A stretch of DNA of 64,000 bases, taken from Centropus unirufus. Taxonomy: Eukaryota > Chordata > Aves > Cuculiformes > Centropidae. Below the pieces are notes generated by a model. The model did no database searches and was not told the DNA's origin. It worked only from the letters and a program-made list of their open reading frames with translations. Below, piece by piece: positions 11,830 through 25,421 of this stretch (its first letter is position 1; each line of letters opens with the position of its first letter). The DNA lies in the NCBI GenBank assembly GCA_013397695.1, contig VYZI01000392.1:586129-650128 (forward strand), read 5' to 3'. The position numbers were made by a program, and so were the translations under genes.

Positions 11830-13343
11830 ACGGCAAATTCGATTCATTGTGCCCAGTGTGGCCCCAGCACACCTTCCTGGTGCTATAACTGGAGATAATA
11901 GCGTGCTGGGGGATTTTTTCTTTTTTTTTTTTTTAAAGTAGGTTAGAAGCTTCAGCCAAAAAAGAAAAGGAAATAAAGGGCTGTGAGGTAATGGTTCTGT
12001 GGGGGAAGGCTGCGTGTTTTTAAGGGTAGGAATGTGGGTTGCGAAATGAGGAAAGTCAAATCTAGGTAACTCAGTCACCCACAGAAACTGCAGATCTGCG
12101 GAAGGTCTAGTTTAAGAAAGCCCAGCCTGGGGGAGAGGGAGTTGGGCCTAACCCACACCGGGCAACTATGTGCAATGACACCAAAGCCCTACTTTGACAT
12201 TTACTGGTTGGCCAGCACAGTAGGGTCAGGCTCTCCAAGCTGCTGCTTTCGGAGCTCTAGGTTGAGGTTCTGGTGGGGGCACGAAGCCCTCACGGAGATG
12301 GGTTTCCTCGCACCAAACATTCACTGCCACCACTTCCCACCGCTTTGTCACACATGCAAAGTGTTTCCCCTGGAACAGAGTTGGCTTAAGGGCAACTTGA
12401 AACCGGCTCGTGGGTTCTACTGAACCTCTACTGTCCAGAATTCCGTCATGCTTCTCCACAAATAATCGCCGTATCTCGTTACTTTCCCATCCCAAACTCT
12501 ACCTGAGGGCTGCGAATCCTCAGCGTTCAGCTGAAACACACGCAACCTTAAAACTTCCTTGGGTGGTTCAAGATGAAACCCTGGAGAGAGGCTCCATCCT
12601 TTGAGCCGCCACTGAAGGCTGTAACTCTCTAAAGTGCCCGGTGACCTGTGTGAGATGGATGTGGTGGCTCCTGGCCATGTCCCGACCAGCGGGAGCTGCT
12701 CCAGGTGGACTAAGCTGAGCTTGAAGGAGCTTCTCATAAGGTAGAGCTTAGGGACACCGTCATAGTTAGTTCATAATTGCATAATTTTTCTTGCCTGTAC
12801 CCCTCATGGAGGGTGCATTCCTTTTCTTTCTTCCAAGAAACGTAAAAAAAAATTGAACTTTAAAGCAGATTGTTATTCAGAGAAAATATTATTTTTTTTC
12901 ATAGCCGGAATTTAAGTAAGGATCGCAGCCTTGATGAGCAGCCTCGCAGCCTGCATGATGTCACATATGCTGGAGATGGTTCTTCTCAGAGCCTCTGCCA
13001 TTGGCCAAGGGACGGAGTGAGAGGCCATAAAGTTCCCAGGCCCTGTTGTGTGCTGCTTTTTATAACTGCTTTATGGATCATAGTGCGATGCCATAAAAAC
13101 ACATAAAGATCAATGCTCTCAGCAGGCAGCTATTTCTGAACTATTTTAAGGACGGTCTGTCAGCATTAGGCAATGCTATAAAATAGCTAACCAGGATGAT
13201 AACACCTGCAATTATGGAAGTTTGACTTGATAGGTTTTTTTCCTTTCCATGAAGATAAGAGTAGTTTAACATAAATCACTTGTAGCAGGCATCAAGAGGC
13301 TGGCAAAAAGCAATTCTCTGTCTTCCCCATCAGCACCACTTTT

Positions 13344-13394
13344 TGTTGTTGTTATTATTAGTAGTATTATTAGTATTATTAGTATTATTATTTA
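13344..13394. repeat. (GTT)/(ATT)/(AGTATT) microsatellite
   Basis: gttgttgtt followed by attattagtagtattattagt and further attatt units. Confidence 0.85.
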
Positions 13395-15261
13395 AGCAGG
13401 AGTTGCCACCATCCAGTCTCTGTAAAGCAACTGCCCTTAAGAAGATGTGAAAATTAGGCTTTGGGTTATCAAGTCATATTCCTCCACTTCCACCCCACTG
13501 TTTTACTCCAGTGTCAATACTAGAAAAGCCTTTGGCTACTTCAGAAAGAGAACTTTTTAAGACTGTCAAGGTAATACCCATCTCCTCTTATCCGTGGATT
13601 AGTATTAATAGTAGGCAAAAAAACAGTAGGCAAACAATAATTTTAAATATTCCTAACAAAGCCTTCTAGAAAAGAACTGTTTGTCTCCTGTCTTGCTAAT
13701 GTTACTCTGCAAGTTCAGCTCTCAGCTCTCCCCCATTAGTTTGGAGGCTGGTGACATGAATTGTTTGGGTGATTATTTTTATTGACTAGGCAGCATATCT
13801 TTTAAAAATAAGCCTGTACCTCTGCTGACAAATAAAAACACCACTATTATAAGTAATTTTATCCTACAGTTATATAATTTTGAGTAATATTGAGTCTATC
13901 TATTCTATTGAGTCTATTCTATTGCTTACTATTGATATTAATAAAGTGGTTATATTAATATATTGGTTAAATTATTATGAAGGAAAGGGGAAAATCACTA
14001 GTAAGTGCTATTAAATTGCAACTCTGCTGCCTTGCTTCCTGCACTGAGTATGAAGGTCCAAGTTTGCCCCTTCTTGCCCAGCTCGCCGCACTGTTTTGCA
14101 GATACAGACCCAGTGGAGAGCCTGGTGGGTTTTCCCCAGGGGCTGGCCCAAGTGCCCAATAGACCAGCTTGACCACTGCTGTCACAAGATCCTCCCATTC
14201 CTCACTCCCTTCACTCTATCCCATTTTTAACTTATCCTGAACCCATCTTTCCACCACCCCTGCGTCTTCTCTCTCCTGCCCAAACTCCCCTATGACACAA
14301 CCCGCTCCCAATTCCTTTTTTGCGTCCTACCCCTGTTACAGCTGTGCCCAACTTCGGTGCCTCTTACACCATTTCCTAACTGATCACAGCTTAATGCATG
14401 CTTTGGGATCCTGTTGGCTACCTGGAGGTGGCCTTGCACCTCAACTCTTCTGGCCACCACCTATTTCTTCTCCATTCAGGGCCTACTGGGTAGAACCTTC
14501 CCACTTGACCTTTGACATCCCTTCCAGTTCCTAATTAAGCACAAGCAGTTTTGATACCAGAGCTACGACCTCAGCCACTTCGTACTCACCCCGCACTTCT
14601 CCCTTCGGGCAGCTTTCACCAGGAGCCACGGCTGGTGGTGTGAGTTGTGTCACAGCGGGACTTTTGCCAATAATACTGACTTTATCTTACGGTTTGTTTG
14701 ATACAGGAAATGTAAAAGAAAAGCCATTACGAGCGCCTCAACTTCAGGAACACTGCCCTTGTGTTTGTACTTAGTGTGGACAAGGTACCTTCAGGTTATT
14801 TGCACAAAGTGGTTAAAAAAAAACTTTTTTTAATGAAAATAACAGTTTTAATGAAAATGGCTGACGAAAGTTGCCTGCTAAGTCTTGCTGTGATTCATAA
14901 CCATATCTTATCAGTCCTTACAAGTTCACAATGTAAACACATGAGAAAAAAATATAAAATAAGGAAGGTGCTTACGTGCTCAAGGGAAATTATAATTCCC
15001 TGTGGACAAGGGGATGGATACTGTCATCCACCCTCACCTGATGAGACTTTTTTCCTGGTTTCCCTAGCACCTGTGTGATCAAATGGGCCCACCCGGACTG
15101 GATGGGGGACGGCAACACAGGCAAAAGACTGGACCACCATGCTCCAGGGTGGCAACCAGCCCCTCAAAGCTTGTTCATTGGCCATGTGTGGGTGGTCATT
15201 GCTGGGCCAATACTTTGTGTTTAGAGTCTTAATACTGAGGCAAGAAGGAGGCTGCACACAG

Positions 15262-15540
15262 ACTGGTGGTCAGCAAGGGGAGACCATTATTTCCCCGCAT
15301 TGGGGCCCGTGAGGCTACGTGGAGAGGATTGTGCCCAGTCTTCTTAGAGGAGCAGAGCTGAAGCACAAAAGGCAGCAGCCACAAGTTGTGAAGAGGGAAC
15401 TTCTCATCAGTCATAGTGAAAAAATCCTTTTATAAATGGGGGGACTGAAGCACCGGGACAGGTTTCCCAAGAGGGGATGTGAAAGCCCGGTTTGAAGACC
15501 CTTGGAGACACTCAAACCTCGTCTGGACGTGGCCTTACCC
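15262..15540 (+). mobile_element. Degraded CR1 LINE fragment
   Basis: Contains aaggggagaccattatttcc and gggcccgtgaggctacgtgg, then aaatggggggactgaagcac, ggacaggtttcccaag and ttggagacactcaaacctcg, all recognisable CR1 3'-region blocks in sense order. It lacks the usual terminal tail. Confidence 0.7.
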
Positions 15541-17040
15541 TGAGCATGATCTTACACTTCCAAACCCATAATCAAGCTCACATTATTTTTTCTGATTTTT
15601 TTTCATGCCTATCTCCTTCTATACTTTTAGTTTCCTAACTTCTTTGTCTCTGTATGACTTTGTCTTTGTCTCTGTCCTGCCTTCCCTCCTCAGATCCCCG
15701 ATGAACCCTGCTTTCCCTCCCTGCTGCTGCACCCACCCTAGGACAAAGCACCAAAACACGGCTCAACAAAGTTTTCAGCCCCTCTTAAACCTTTCCTTCT
15801 GCTGTTCCAGGTGCCAGAGGGAACAGGGCAAGCCCCTCCTGTATGTCATATAAAAGATGAGGCAAAGACAGCGCAGGTGGGTGCTGTAGGGCTCTTCAGT
15901 TAGAGCTGTGAAAGAAGAGGGAAAACTGAGCCTTTCCCAAGTTAATATTGGGAAAACAACAGTTTTGAGCAGTTTGGGGATGTCACAGAGGAGAGTTGGA
16001 GATGTAAGCCACTTTCAGACGCCAGCTGCAAAGTTACAGCCTCTCTGTCCCCACTTTCCCTGGCCACCAGACTGCTGCCTCCTGCTAAGATGTTTCCTCT
16101 CCTGTAATATCCTTCTCCTCTATTATCCCAAAGGGATTTTACTCATGGAAGTACTTCCTGAAAGACTGAAATGCTGCAGAGACGTAATCGCTCAATCTCG
16201 ATAAAAACCTCTGTACTAGTGCAAAACATCGGCATTGTTTCTGGGTGGGGGTGGCTTTTCCCCCTCATTTTCCCTCTGACAGAGTCGCACGGAAGCAGAC
16301 CACCTAATTCCAGACACACATGGAGTGTTTTCAATGAAACTATGTCTTTTTTTTATTCAAAATCTGGCACGCAAGAAGTGGGGTGCACATGGGAAACTCG
16401 TAACGGTACATGATGTTAGACGTTATATTCTTTACTCGTTCCCTACAATAAGATGAGAAACTTAATGTTGGTTTCAATTGACTGCTAGCAGTTTACCTAA
16501 ATTTCCATTTGTGTTCATCTTCCCAAAAAGTTGGTTTTTTACACATTACTGCCCTCATTGGAGCTGCTGAAAATAAAGCATCGCAGCAATACAACTGATA
16601 AAGCAGAAAGGACAGAGCCAAGCAGGAGAAATTCCCTTCCGTGGTTTCCAATGGATCAGCACACCTTAGGCAGAGCCAAGGGACGAAGACACGAGTTCAA
16701 AGGAGCAGGGACAAACGCGGGGATTTATTCATTGCGTAATCACTGATGATGAATTACATAATAACTCCTTCAGCACAAGAGTTCCACGGGTAAATTGCTC
16801 AATATCCCTGGAGCTTTAGAGGCTGTGATGCAAGTCGGTGATTTCACACATTCAGCGCTTGCCTGAAAATCCCTGTCTGAAGGAAGAAACCAGTTTCCAC
16901 TAATTATGCGTTACACTTCAGGAGAACAGATCTAAAAGAACGATTGACATCGGTTTGTTCAACTACAGACAAGTTCTATGCTTGCTGGGAGAAATGAGCC
17001 TCTGATTGATCGGAATTGCAAATTTATATCTGCTATGAGC

Positions 17041-17100
17041 ATCCCAGCACCCATCCCAGCACCCATCCCAGCACCCATCCCAGCACCCATCCCAACACCG
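17041..17100. repeat. 12-bp minisatellite, five units
   Basis: The unit atcccagcaccc is repeated four times, followed by a variant with two substitutions (atcccaacaccg). No gene context. Confidence 0.9.
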
Positions 17101-17421
17101 GTGGTTGCTCACTCCTACACACACCCCGGGGCTGAATATCTGATGTTCTACGCGCAGATTTCTCTATGTCAAAACTAACCCTATTCTGCCTGTAGCCAAC
17201 CCCCTTCTCACAAAAATGGGCCTCTCAAAAGGCAAAACCTATAGTTGGAAAGAAAGGTGGAAAAAATAGTCGAAAGGAGAAACAATTAAAAACCACCTAC
17301 GAGGCTGAGCTCTGTGTTATGATTTCAACTAATACGTTTCTGACCATGAAAGATGGGGCAAAGGGCCAGTTTTATGTGTAACTCTTGTGAAAGTGGGAAA
17401 AAAGAGAGGATATAGCACATA

Positions 17422-17530
17422 NNNNNNNNNNNNNNNNNNNNNNNNNNNNNNNNNNNNNNNNNNNNNNNNNNNNNNNNNNNNNNNNNNNNNNNNNNNNNNN
17501 NNNNNNNNNNNNNNNNNNNNNNNNNNNNNN
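17422..17530. other. Assembly gap (109 N)
   Basis: Run of N in the CCL20-SLC19A3 interval. Nothing can be said about the missing sequence. Confidence 0.99.
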
Positions 17531-18044
17531 ATGGTCTAACATCCAGGAATCTTCACCAAAAAAATCTGATAGCAGCCTTCCAGCAGTACAGGCATCATAC
17601 AACCCCTGACACTTCTGGTTTCAATAGCCCCCACCTCACCACCTTGACACATCCCAGCCAGGGCTTCTCCACTGCTGTGGTGCGGCTCGGAGTTTCCCAG
17701 AGATGTTCAGATACCAAAGAAGACCTGGAAAAGGACAGCAGCAGGGACCTAAATCCACAGCCTGAACATCGAGGGGCTTTCCAGTTCTGACAAATGAGGG
17801 CTTAAAGACTTGATTCAGAAAAAGGAGAAAAAAAATGCTGTTGGCAATTTTGAAAGAGCAATATGGGATCTTTTCCAGATCTGGCAGTTAGCAGACAAGA
17901 GTAGAGGTGGGCAAAAAAATACGGCACTTAAAAATTTCATCAGAAATGGAGATTTAGGTGGGCTGAAGTTCTTCATGAATTCAATTGAGATATGGTGAAT
18001 AGTTTTGTCTAAAAATCAGATGAGAACAATTAAGAAAATGTGAG

Positions 18045-18276
18045 GCTTCTTTTTTATTCTGATTTGTTGGATTCCATAAGAAAATTTTGCACCATGATAG
18101 CAGTCAAACATTGGAATCATCTCCCCAGGGAAGTGGTAAATTCCTTGACTCTGGACCCTTTCAAGGCTCAGCTTGACAGAGTGCTGGGCCATCTCATTTA
18201 AGCTATAGATCACACAAAAGGCTTGGACCAGGTGATCCTTAAGGTCCCTTCCAACCTGGCATTCTATGATTCTGTG
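18045..18276 (+). mobile_element. CR1 LINE 3' end
   Basis: Contains tcaaacattggaatcatctc, ccagggaagtggtaaattcc and gctcagcttgacagagtgct, and ends ggtcccttccaacctggcat tctatgattctgtg, a well-preserved CR1 3' terminus. It belongs to the same subfamily as the copy at 2388-2830. Confidence 0.9.
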
Positions 18277-21200
18277 TTTGCTTCCTCAAATTGACCTAAA
18301 ACAAATAAAACAGACCCTAAAAAGAAAAGATAAGAAAGAAGAACTAAGTGTCATAAGGCGGTAACATTTTAAGTCGACCAAGAGAAGTCACTGGCTGAAA
18401 AGTTTACTAAGTCACATTTGACTTATAGAGCACTTGTTCACTGCTGACTACTTAGCACGTATTTAACATAGATGGAATTTTGTCGTGTATTACTGGAAGA
18501 CAAGCTTGAAAACATCCGGTACCACCTCCTTATTTTGGATTGCCAAACAAAAAACAAACAGGTTTGTCTTTAATAAATACCGGTTAAGACTCTTGAGTGA
18601 CTGCGTCATGACCATTGGGAGAGTAGCCATGGACACAGGTTGGGCATGGACACAAGCGTTGCACTACGCAGTTATGTTAGAGGGACTTTCCCGTGGAAAG
18701 ATTTAAATCATGGTTGCCCAAGGCAGCGTGTTCAGAGTTCTGTCCAGGAGTCCTTGTCTCTTCACAAGGAAATCACAGCCTGGGATCATCGCATCCCAAC
18801 TTATACAAGTTCTTCTACATAACTCAAGTGAGATATTGCCTTTCTTATCCTCCTGCACCCTTAAAACTCCTCTTCTGGGCCTTAGTCCTCTCCTCTTGTA
18901 TTGTGTAAGAAGCATTTGTAGGCTTTAACTCGGGAAGTCTTAATGTCAACCTCCCATCTCTCTCCCTTTCTGCAAGGTTTCCCTTGACTGCTTCAAGCAT
19001 ATCTTGCTTGTCCTCATTTTCAAAGTCTTTCCTACCTTATTGCTGGCCCATACAATTCCAGGCAGCCAATTGGACAACTCCGGTCAGTCACAGTAGAACT
19101 GTGTTGGTTGGGTCCTTGACCAGGGCTTTACGACAGACGCTCTTCCCAACCACGCAGGAACGCTCACAAGCTTCAAGGCCTGTTGGAAATAACAATATGC
19201 TGTTCCAAAATGAATTATTTGAACATTTTCACCTCAGGGTATTAGCTTTAACTTTTGTCAGATTAGAGAATATTCATTTTTTTTGCTTCATGTTTGCACA
19301 CAGCCGCGCGCACTGAGGGATTTAGGAACCAGCTTCAGGATACAACACATGCACTGTAACTGCAGCCTTTAAACGAACTAACAGGAAGATGAAGACATAC
19401 AGAAAATACCTTGGACCACATTAAAAAAAAATGTATTCTACATGAAAAGGACAAAACCCAACACGAAATCAATCAATTAATCAATCAAACAAAAAACCCC
19501 ACACAAACCCAGAAACTCCCTAGCGCAGTGCAAATGTTTGGTGACTCTGTTATCCAAATTCTTCTGAGCTGGCAAGGAATCAAGGTATTTAGAAAACTCC
19601 AGGATATTTTGAGTACAAGAATTCTTAATTTCAAGCAGCGTGGTGTGTTTATTTTGTGCCTCTCTCAAATATCTTTAGAGGTTTAGTATGAAACGAAGCA
19701 GCCAGCTGGTTATGCGCCCTTGTCAAAAGGTGACAAATGATCTTCCGGCAGGATTTCACGCTACCTGGACTGCTCCAATGGTTCAGTCTCCCACGGCACC
19801 TGTGATGGGAGATGCACCTCGAGGGCCCATAACAAAAAAAAAAAAAAAAGTCAGAGTGGAGGTGCTGAGGTGAAACTTCCTCCACACACGCGAGTTGCGC
19901 AAGTACAATTTTTCATCTCTGGAACAAGTTATGAGTCCGTGACGACAGGGCAAAAATCTGCCACTGCTCGGAGGTTTGAGGGAACACGCCTTGGAAAAGG
20001 ATCTTTCAACATAGAAAGTTACTTAAAAACCCTTTCAGTTTTTCCTCTTTGGCAATCCTGAGTGAGCTGCCATTAGTCACGGAAAGCATCAACCGACTTA
20101 ATGATTTCTTTGACCTATATGACATTTCCTTTTTGTTGCTAAGATGAAGAAAGTAGGCAAAGAGAGGCTAAAGCACAAGGCAAGAGGGTGCAGGCATTAA
20201 TTGGCTTGCACAGCATCGTTACAAAAAATATAAATAGGATGGGGAAGTCACCAGCTCAAATTATCGAGTAACAAAATTGAGGAATGGGGCAGGAGGGAGA
20301 GGTGGGTGTTGGGATATGCATACTAGACACATCCATCCAGGACTGGAATTTCCTCCAAACTCTAAAGGTGAGTATTAATAGATGCTTTTGTTCTCTTATC
20401 TCCCAAAAGCATGATTTTTACTCCTTTTTAGTATTTTTTTTTTTTGTTACAGTGCTGAACAATAATAGCACTGGATTAAAAAGATGCATTTTTTTTTTTC
20501 ATTTATACCAAAAAATATCAGGGATAATTGACACAAGTTCTTTATCCAGAGACTCCGTGCCTTGCGGATCTTGGCTGGCTCATTGGTCATGTGGAGCTCA
20601 TAGCTGTCATGGGATTGATCTGTGGTTGGCACTGCTGAGAAAAGGCTGTGACTTTTGAAGCCTTTGGTGCTTTATGAAAGCAGTTGTTTCATTCTTACTG
20701 GCAGCACCCATCAAGGAATTATTAAGCAAAATATTCTTATTAGCCACAGAAAATAAACATGTTTGTCTCAACCACATTGTTTGCAGAAGTGAAGAGCTCA
20801 AAGCCCACTTGTGAACCACACCAATTATCTTAAAATGAGGGTGAAATAAAGCTTTGCAGTCACAATAAAAAAAAAAATCAACTGCTTGTTTCTTGCCAGG
20901 GTCATTTATCTCCCACTTTGCCCAGGAATACCTGCTCTTCTTTCTTTAAATGCTGGTGGCTTCTGTGCCAGTAGAAGACCTGCCTGATGTCCTGTTTGGG
21001 AAACAGAGGGAAATTAGAGCCCAGTACATCCACCCACAACCAACGGCTGCACAAAAAAATCCTCTGTGGACTTACAGAAACCACCACATAAAACGTTGAA
21101 TAAAAGGAATATCCCCAGACAACCCCACTGACAAAATTCTGGTTCCTGCTGATAGTCTAGAAGGAAAATATAAGCAAAAGTGAAGGGACAACTTATGGTA

Positions 21201-24200
21201 CAACCTATTTTTCTGTAAGCCTTTCTGCCCGCTTTAACATTTTTTGGATGCAACAGGAAGAATTTCTCCAACTTCCAGTAAACTGTGGATCATATTGTTT
21301 GTGAATTTCAGTCTTCCACTTTAAAAGTTTCAAGACAGCATTTTGCTTTTTGTAACATTGCAAGAGAAATAAATTTGGTTGTTAGGGCCAAAACAAACCC
21401 CAGTGCCAAGAGGGAGACCATACATAAAATATCATTTTTCTTCTCAAGCCTATTTGTTTTATTCTTTTTCTGGATATTGTTTGTTCTTGTTTGAAACTAG
21501 TTTTGAATCATAAAATGGTTGGAAATGTTAAAAATTTATTTTCCGGCATTCTTAGACCTATAAATCAAAGGGGGAGGTACTGCAAAGCGCGCAGACAGCT
21601 TCAATTTTAACAATGAATTTTGTATCAGGAAGGTGTTGACAGGTACCTTCGTTGCTTGTTTTCTAGCTCAGCCCTGCGGCTCCTCTGGAACGTGCTGCTT
21701 TGCACCTGGAAGCCGGGGGAGTCGAGCGTGCTTTGTGTCAATTAGAGTGAAAAAAAGTAAAAGGGAGATCTTGCCCAACCAAGGAGCCCAGTCCTCTGAT
21801 AACGCGACCCACGTCAGTGTCTCTAACGGGTTTTAACAAGAGAGATGGAGTAAATCAGCAAGCTGCAAGGCAGGTTGCTGCTATGCAAACGAGGATCACG
21901 CCCATCCCTCTAAAGTCTGGGAAGTGCTTCCAAGTGGGCACCCACTGCAAACCGGATGCTACCGCCCTGGCCTCCCACAGCTCTGGGGGTGTTGATTTGT
22001 CACCTACATTTTACTCAACAGCGAAACCATAATCAAAAGTGGAGACAATCCTACGAGTGACTTGTATTGCATAAAGCTGAGTACATGAAAATTAACTTTC
22101 AATGGCCAATAACAGGAGATTAGGAGGGTAAAGCAATCCTTTCAAGTAAAGAGTTTCAACCCGTCATTGTGAACGCATCACAAAAGCCCTGGGCGTTCCA
22201 TGCGGGGTTGGTAGAGCAGCACGGCAAGAGCTCCAGGCCTCCCTTACACAAACACCCAAGTGTGCCGCCGCCACTAAAATGCTGCCTGTAGGAAAAAAGA
22301 ATTAAAAGCCCCAAAATGTGCCAGCGTGGTGGTTAAGATCCTGCGCATATCCCAGATCCCGCACAGATCCCAGCAGCCACTCCCGCACGGCACAAACAAC
22401 GAAGCGCACTCCGGTGATGAGAATTGAAAGAGTGACCGGAGAAAAAGGAAGGACATTGGGCTTTTGTAAGTAAAATGAAGTGAAAAATAAGGTTATGTCA
22501 TTTCTTTTCGGTATTGAAGTACTCATAAGTCTATATTTAAACCAAGTTACTGAAATATTAATTTGGTTGAATGCATTCTCTAATTTACCCCTTGGAGCAA
22601 TGCACGTAGTTTCTAGCTAAACAATCTAAAGTAGACTTTGCACAAATATAACGTGGCTTGGGTGAAAAACTTGGAGCCCGGTGTGTGGATGTCTCCCTGC
22701 CTCGGGAACCCTGCTGAGGAGCAGGAGGAGAAAAGGCTGCAAAATGTGGCCAAGGCTGAAGGCAAAATACGGGCCTCGCTGGGCAACTCAGCTACCCCAG
22801 CAAGGAATTTCCTAGGATTACCTCATGGATGCATCTATCTTTATTCTAAATTTACCGTTTTCCTGTATAGGAACTGAGAAGCTACCTTCTTGTGAGAGCG
22901 TTGGATAACCCACTGTTGTTCACCAATTCGTCATTTTCCTACTGCATTGGTTGTATTCCTAGTTACTACGTCCTTCGTTCCTGCCCTATATGTCGTAGGA
23001 CTAGGATGGGGGTGGATCTAGGTTCTTACAACATCCCATTGCTGTGAATCGGTACATTTCAGAGAGCATCCTCACCCTTGTTGGTCCTGCAGGACCTTCT
23101 GAGGATGAGTGTAGATCCCACCTCTGTCTTCCGAAGGAGCGTCAGAACCTGCTTAAGGAAAAGATCTGAGAAATTTGCTACTAAGATGATGTAGAGCAGA
23201 GTGATTAACCCTTTAAACCTGCTAGAATAATATGAAACCCCATTTATTTAATGGGGAAACACGTAAACCTCATAAGACTGGTATTGGTGCTCCCTTATCT
23301 CTGGTGTTACCTGCCCATATCTATGGCTCCATCTTTAATACAGACCAGTTTCAAGCACAAGCAGGCACCAAGACCCAAAACCTTGCCAAACAGACCCGAA
23401 ATTATTTGGAGCCAGGATTAATTCTGTTGCCTTTGAACCAAACCCATAGTCTGGGTCTCAGTTTAGGGGGCAAGAACAGGCCAAGATTATCAGGCTGTTC
23501 CTTTAAGGATACTGGAAATGCACGCTGAAAACAAGCCAGCTGGAAGCGTTTTCAAGGGAGGTGTCACCAGAACAAGCTGCAATACCAGAAGAACAGGAAA
23601 AGCACAAAACCCAAATAAAGTCCAGGAGCTGCAATAGACACTGGACATCCAGAAGGAAGACTGAAGTTACCAAAAGGGGTCCTTTCCCTTGGAAGTAAGA
23701 AACGAAAAGCTCCAGCAAACAAGGTATGATTACATAGGGACATCAGAAATCCTGTAGGGACAAGGGGAAGAGGGAGGAAAGGAGGGGGCAGTCCCATGGG
23801 GAACTGGGACAGGCTTTGTGGAAGAAGAGCTGACAGCTCCAAGAACTCATGGGGGAAACAAGAAACAATTGTTTTGTTGCGGGATGACACCAAGGCACGC
23901 CACCATCTCTCCAAAAAACTGAGAAAAAAAACTAGATTTATGACAAATTTACCATAAGAGGTGATTGAATAGGAACAAGTTGTTTCTCTCCCAAGGTACA
24001 AATCTCGTTGTCAGAGTTTTCTGGTCGTGAGTGTAGAGAAGAGCAAGGGTCCCAGCAGCTGGCAGAGCCCTCTCCGATGGCAGAGAGCTGGGCTGGGAGG
24101 TGAGTCCATACTTTGGGGTAGAGCCCACCTCCCGCTCCTCAAGGGCTGCCCCTGGGAGCCCTCAGCCCCTGCCTTGCCCAGCTCAGCACCAGGGCTGGGC

Positions 24201-24789
24201 TTTTCCTGCTCAGCTGGTGAAAAACTTCTCATTGGACTTACCCGTCGCCCTAACCCAAAGAGTACACCGAGAGGATAGAGGTCCACGCCTAGCAGAACAT
24301 CCCAAAAAGTGCATGCATTGGGACTGGAGAGGTGCAGTGTCCTGAAGTTTTTCTGGACATAGCTCAAACCAGAAACTGCTGCACACGACCAGAAGGGCAG
24401 CGCACAGCACCCTGCGAGCCCCGAGAACGGAGCAGTTGGCCCCACTCACCTTCCAAGGTGTGGGACATTTTGATCCACAAGCCCTGCTGCCTTTGGATCG
24501 TGCAGCCTGCCAGGAGAGAGCAGGCACCGCAAGAGCTGAAACAGATCGGGGAAGAGAATCTAGGCTGGCCAGTAAAAAATATAACTGAAGCCCCAGAGAT
24601 AAATTCTGTAAGGGTTCTCCATCCCAGTGCCAGGGGTGCTTTCCATCCGTCCTTTTCTTGATGCCTTGCTCCAAACCTCGAGGTACACAGGAGGCATTCC
24701 CGTGGCATTGGAGTGGTGTAATGCTCCAATGATTATCATGTGGAAGGAGAGAAAGGAGATATTATTGTGACTGTGATCCCGGGCAGAGC

Positions 24790-25130
24790 CAAAACTGGTC
24801 CTGCCAAACCCATGATCCATATGGAACGTCCATCGGGTCCAACTCCTGTCCTTGTGTTGGCCAGCCCCAAGATTCCCACCATGGGCCTGAGGGTGTTGGC
24901 CAAACGCTTCTGGAATATTGTCAGGGTTGGCACTGTGAATCCTTCCCTGGGAGCTGTTCCAGTGCTCCACCACCCTCTGGGGGAAGAACCTTTCCTAATG
25001 TCCAACCCAACCCACCCCTGGCATCTTCCTGCCATCGCCTTGCGTCCTGTCCTCGGCCACCAGAGAGGAGAGATCAGCACCTGCTCCTCCTCCTCTTCCT
25101 CAGGCTTCTCCTCGAATCTCTTCACCAACC
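24790..25130 (-). mobile_element. CR1 LINE 3' fragment upstream of SLC19A3
   Basis: Plus-strand blocks read as antisense CR1: gggagctgttccagtgctcc, accaccctctgggggaagaa, tgtccaacccaaccc, and cttgcgtcctgtcc...ccagagaggagagatcagca. The open frames on both strands here come from the repeat. Confidence 0.85.
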
Positions 25131-25333
25131 TGGTGGCCCCTGTTTCCAGCAGAAATTTTTAACAACTGGGGAGGAAGAAGGGGCAGAAATGCTTTTCTCC
25201 TTGGAGATGTCTCACATCCCCCCTTTCTTCCTTTCCTAGGGTCACCTTGCCCTCTAGTGGTTCTCACCCCAGAGCCGGCACCCACCTCCCTTCGTTTCTG
25301 CTGTAAACCCTGCATTGTCAGTGATTTCAGCTG

Positions 25334-25421
25334 TTAAGCATGAAATGAAATAATTCAAATAATTATAATTAAAGGAAATAATTCAAATAATTCAAAGCAT
25401 GAAATGAAATAATTCAAATTC
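25334..25421. repeat. AT-rich minisatellite-like repeat
   Basis: gcatgaaatgaaataattcaaat occurs twice about 55 bp apart, with shorter ataattcaaataatt units between the copies. Confidence 0.8.

Noticed and set aside
11464..11888. Overlapping frames around CCL20 exon 1 on both strands
   Set aside because: They run through the signal-peptide exon, its donor and the promoter; the spliced CCL20 model explains the region.
23564..24445. Two minus-strand frames of about 145 codons
   Set aside because: No recognisable family or splice structure; neither resembles a neighbouring gene expected from synteny.
24210..25162. Frames of 120-154 codons on both strands
   Set aside because: Mostly produced by the CR1 fragment at 24790-25130 and the adjacent GC-rich DNA.
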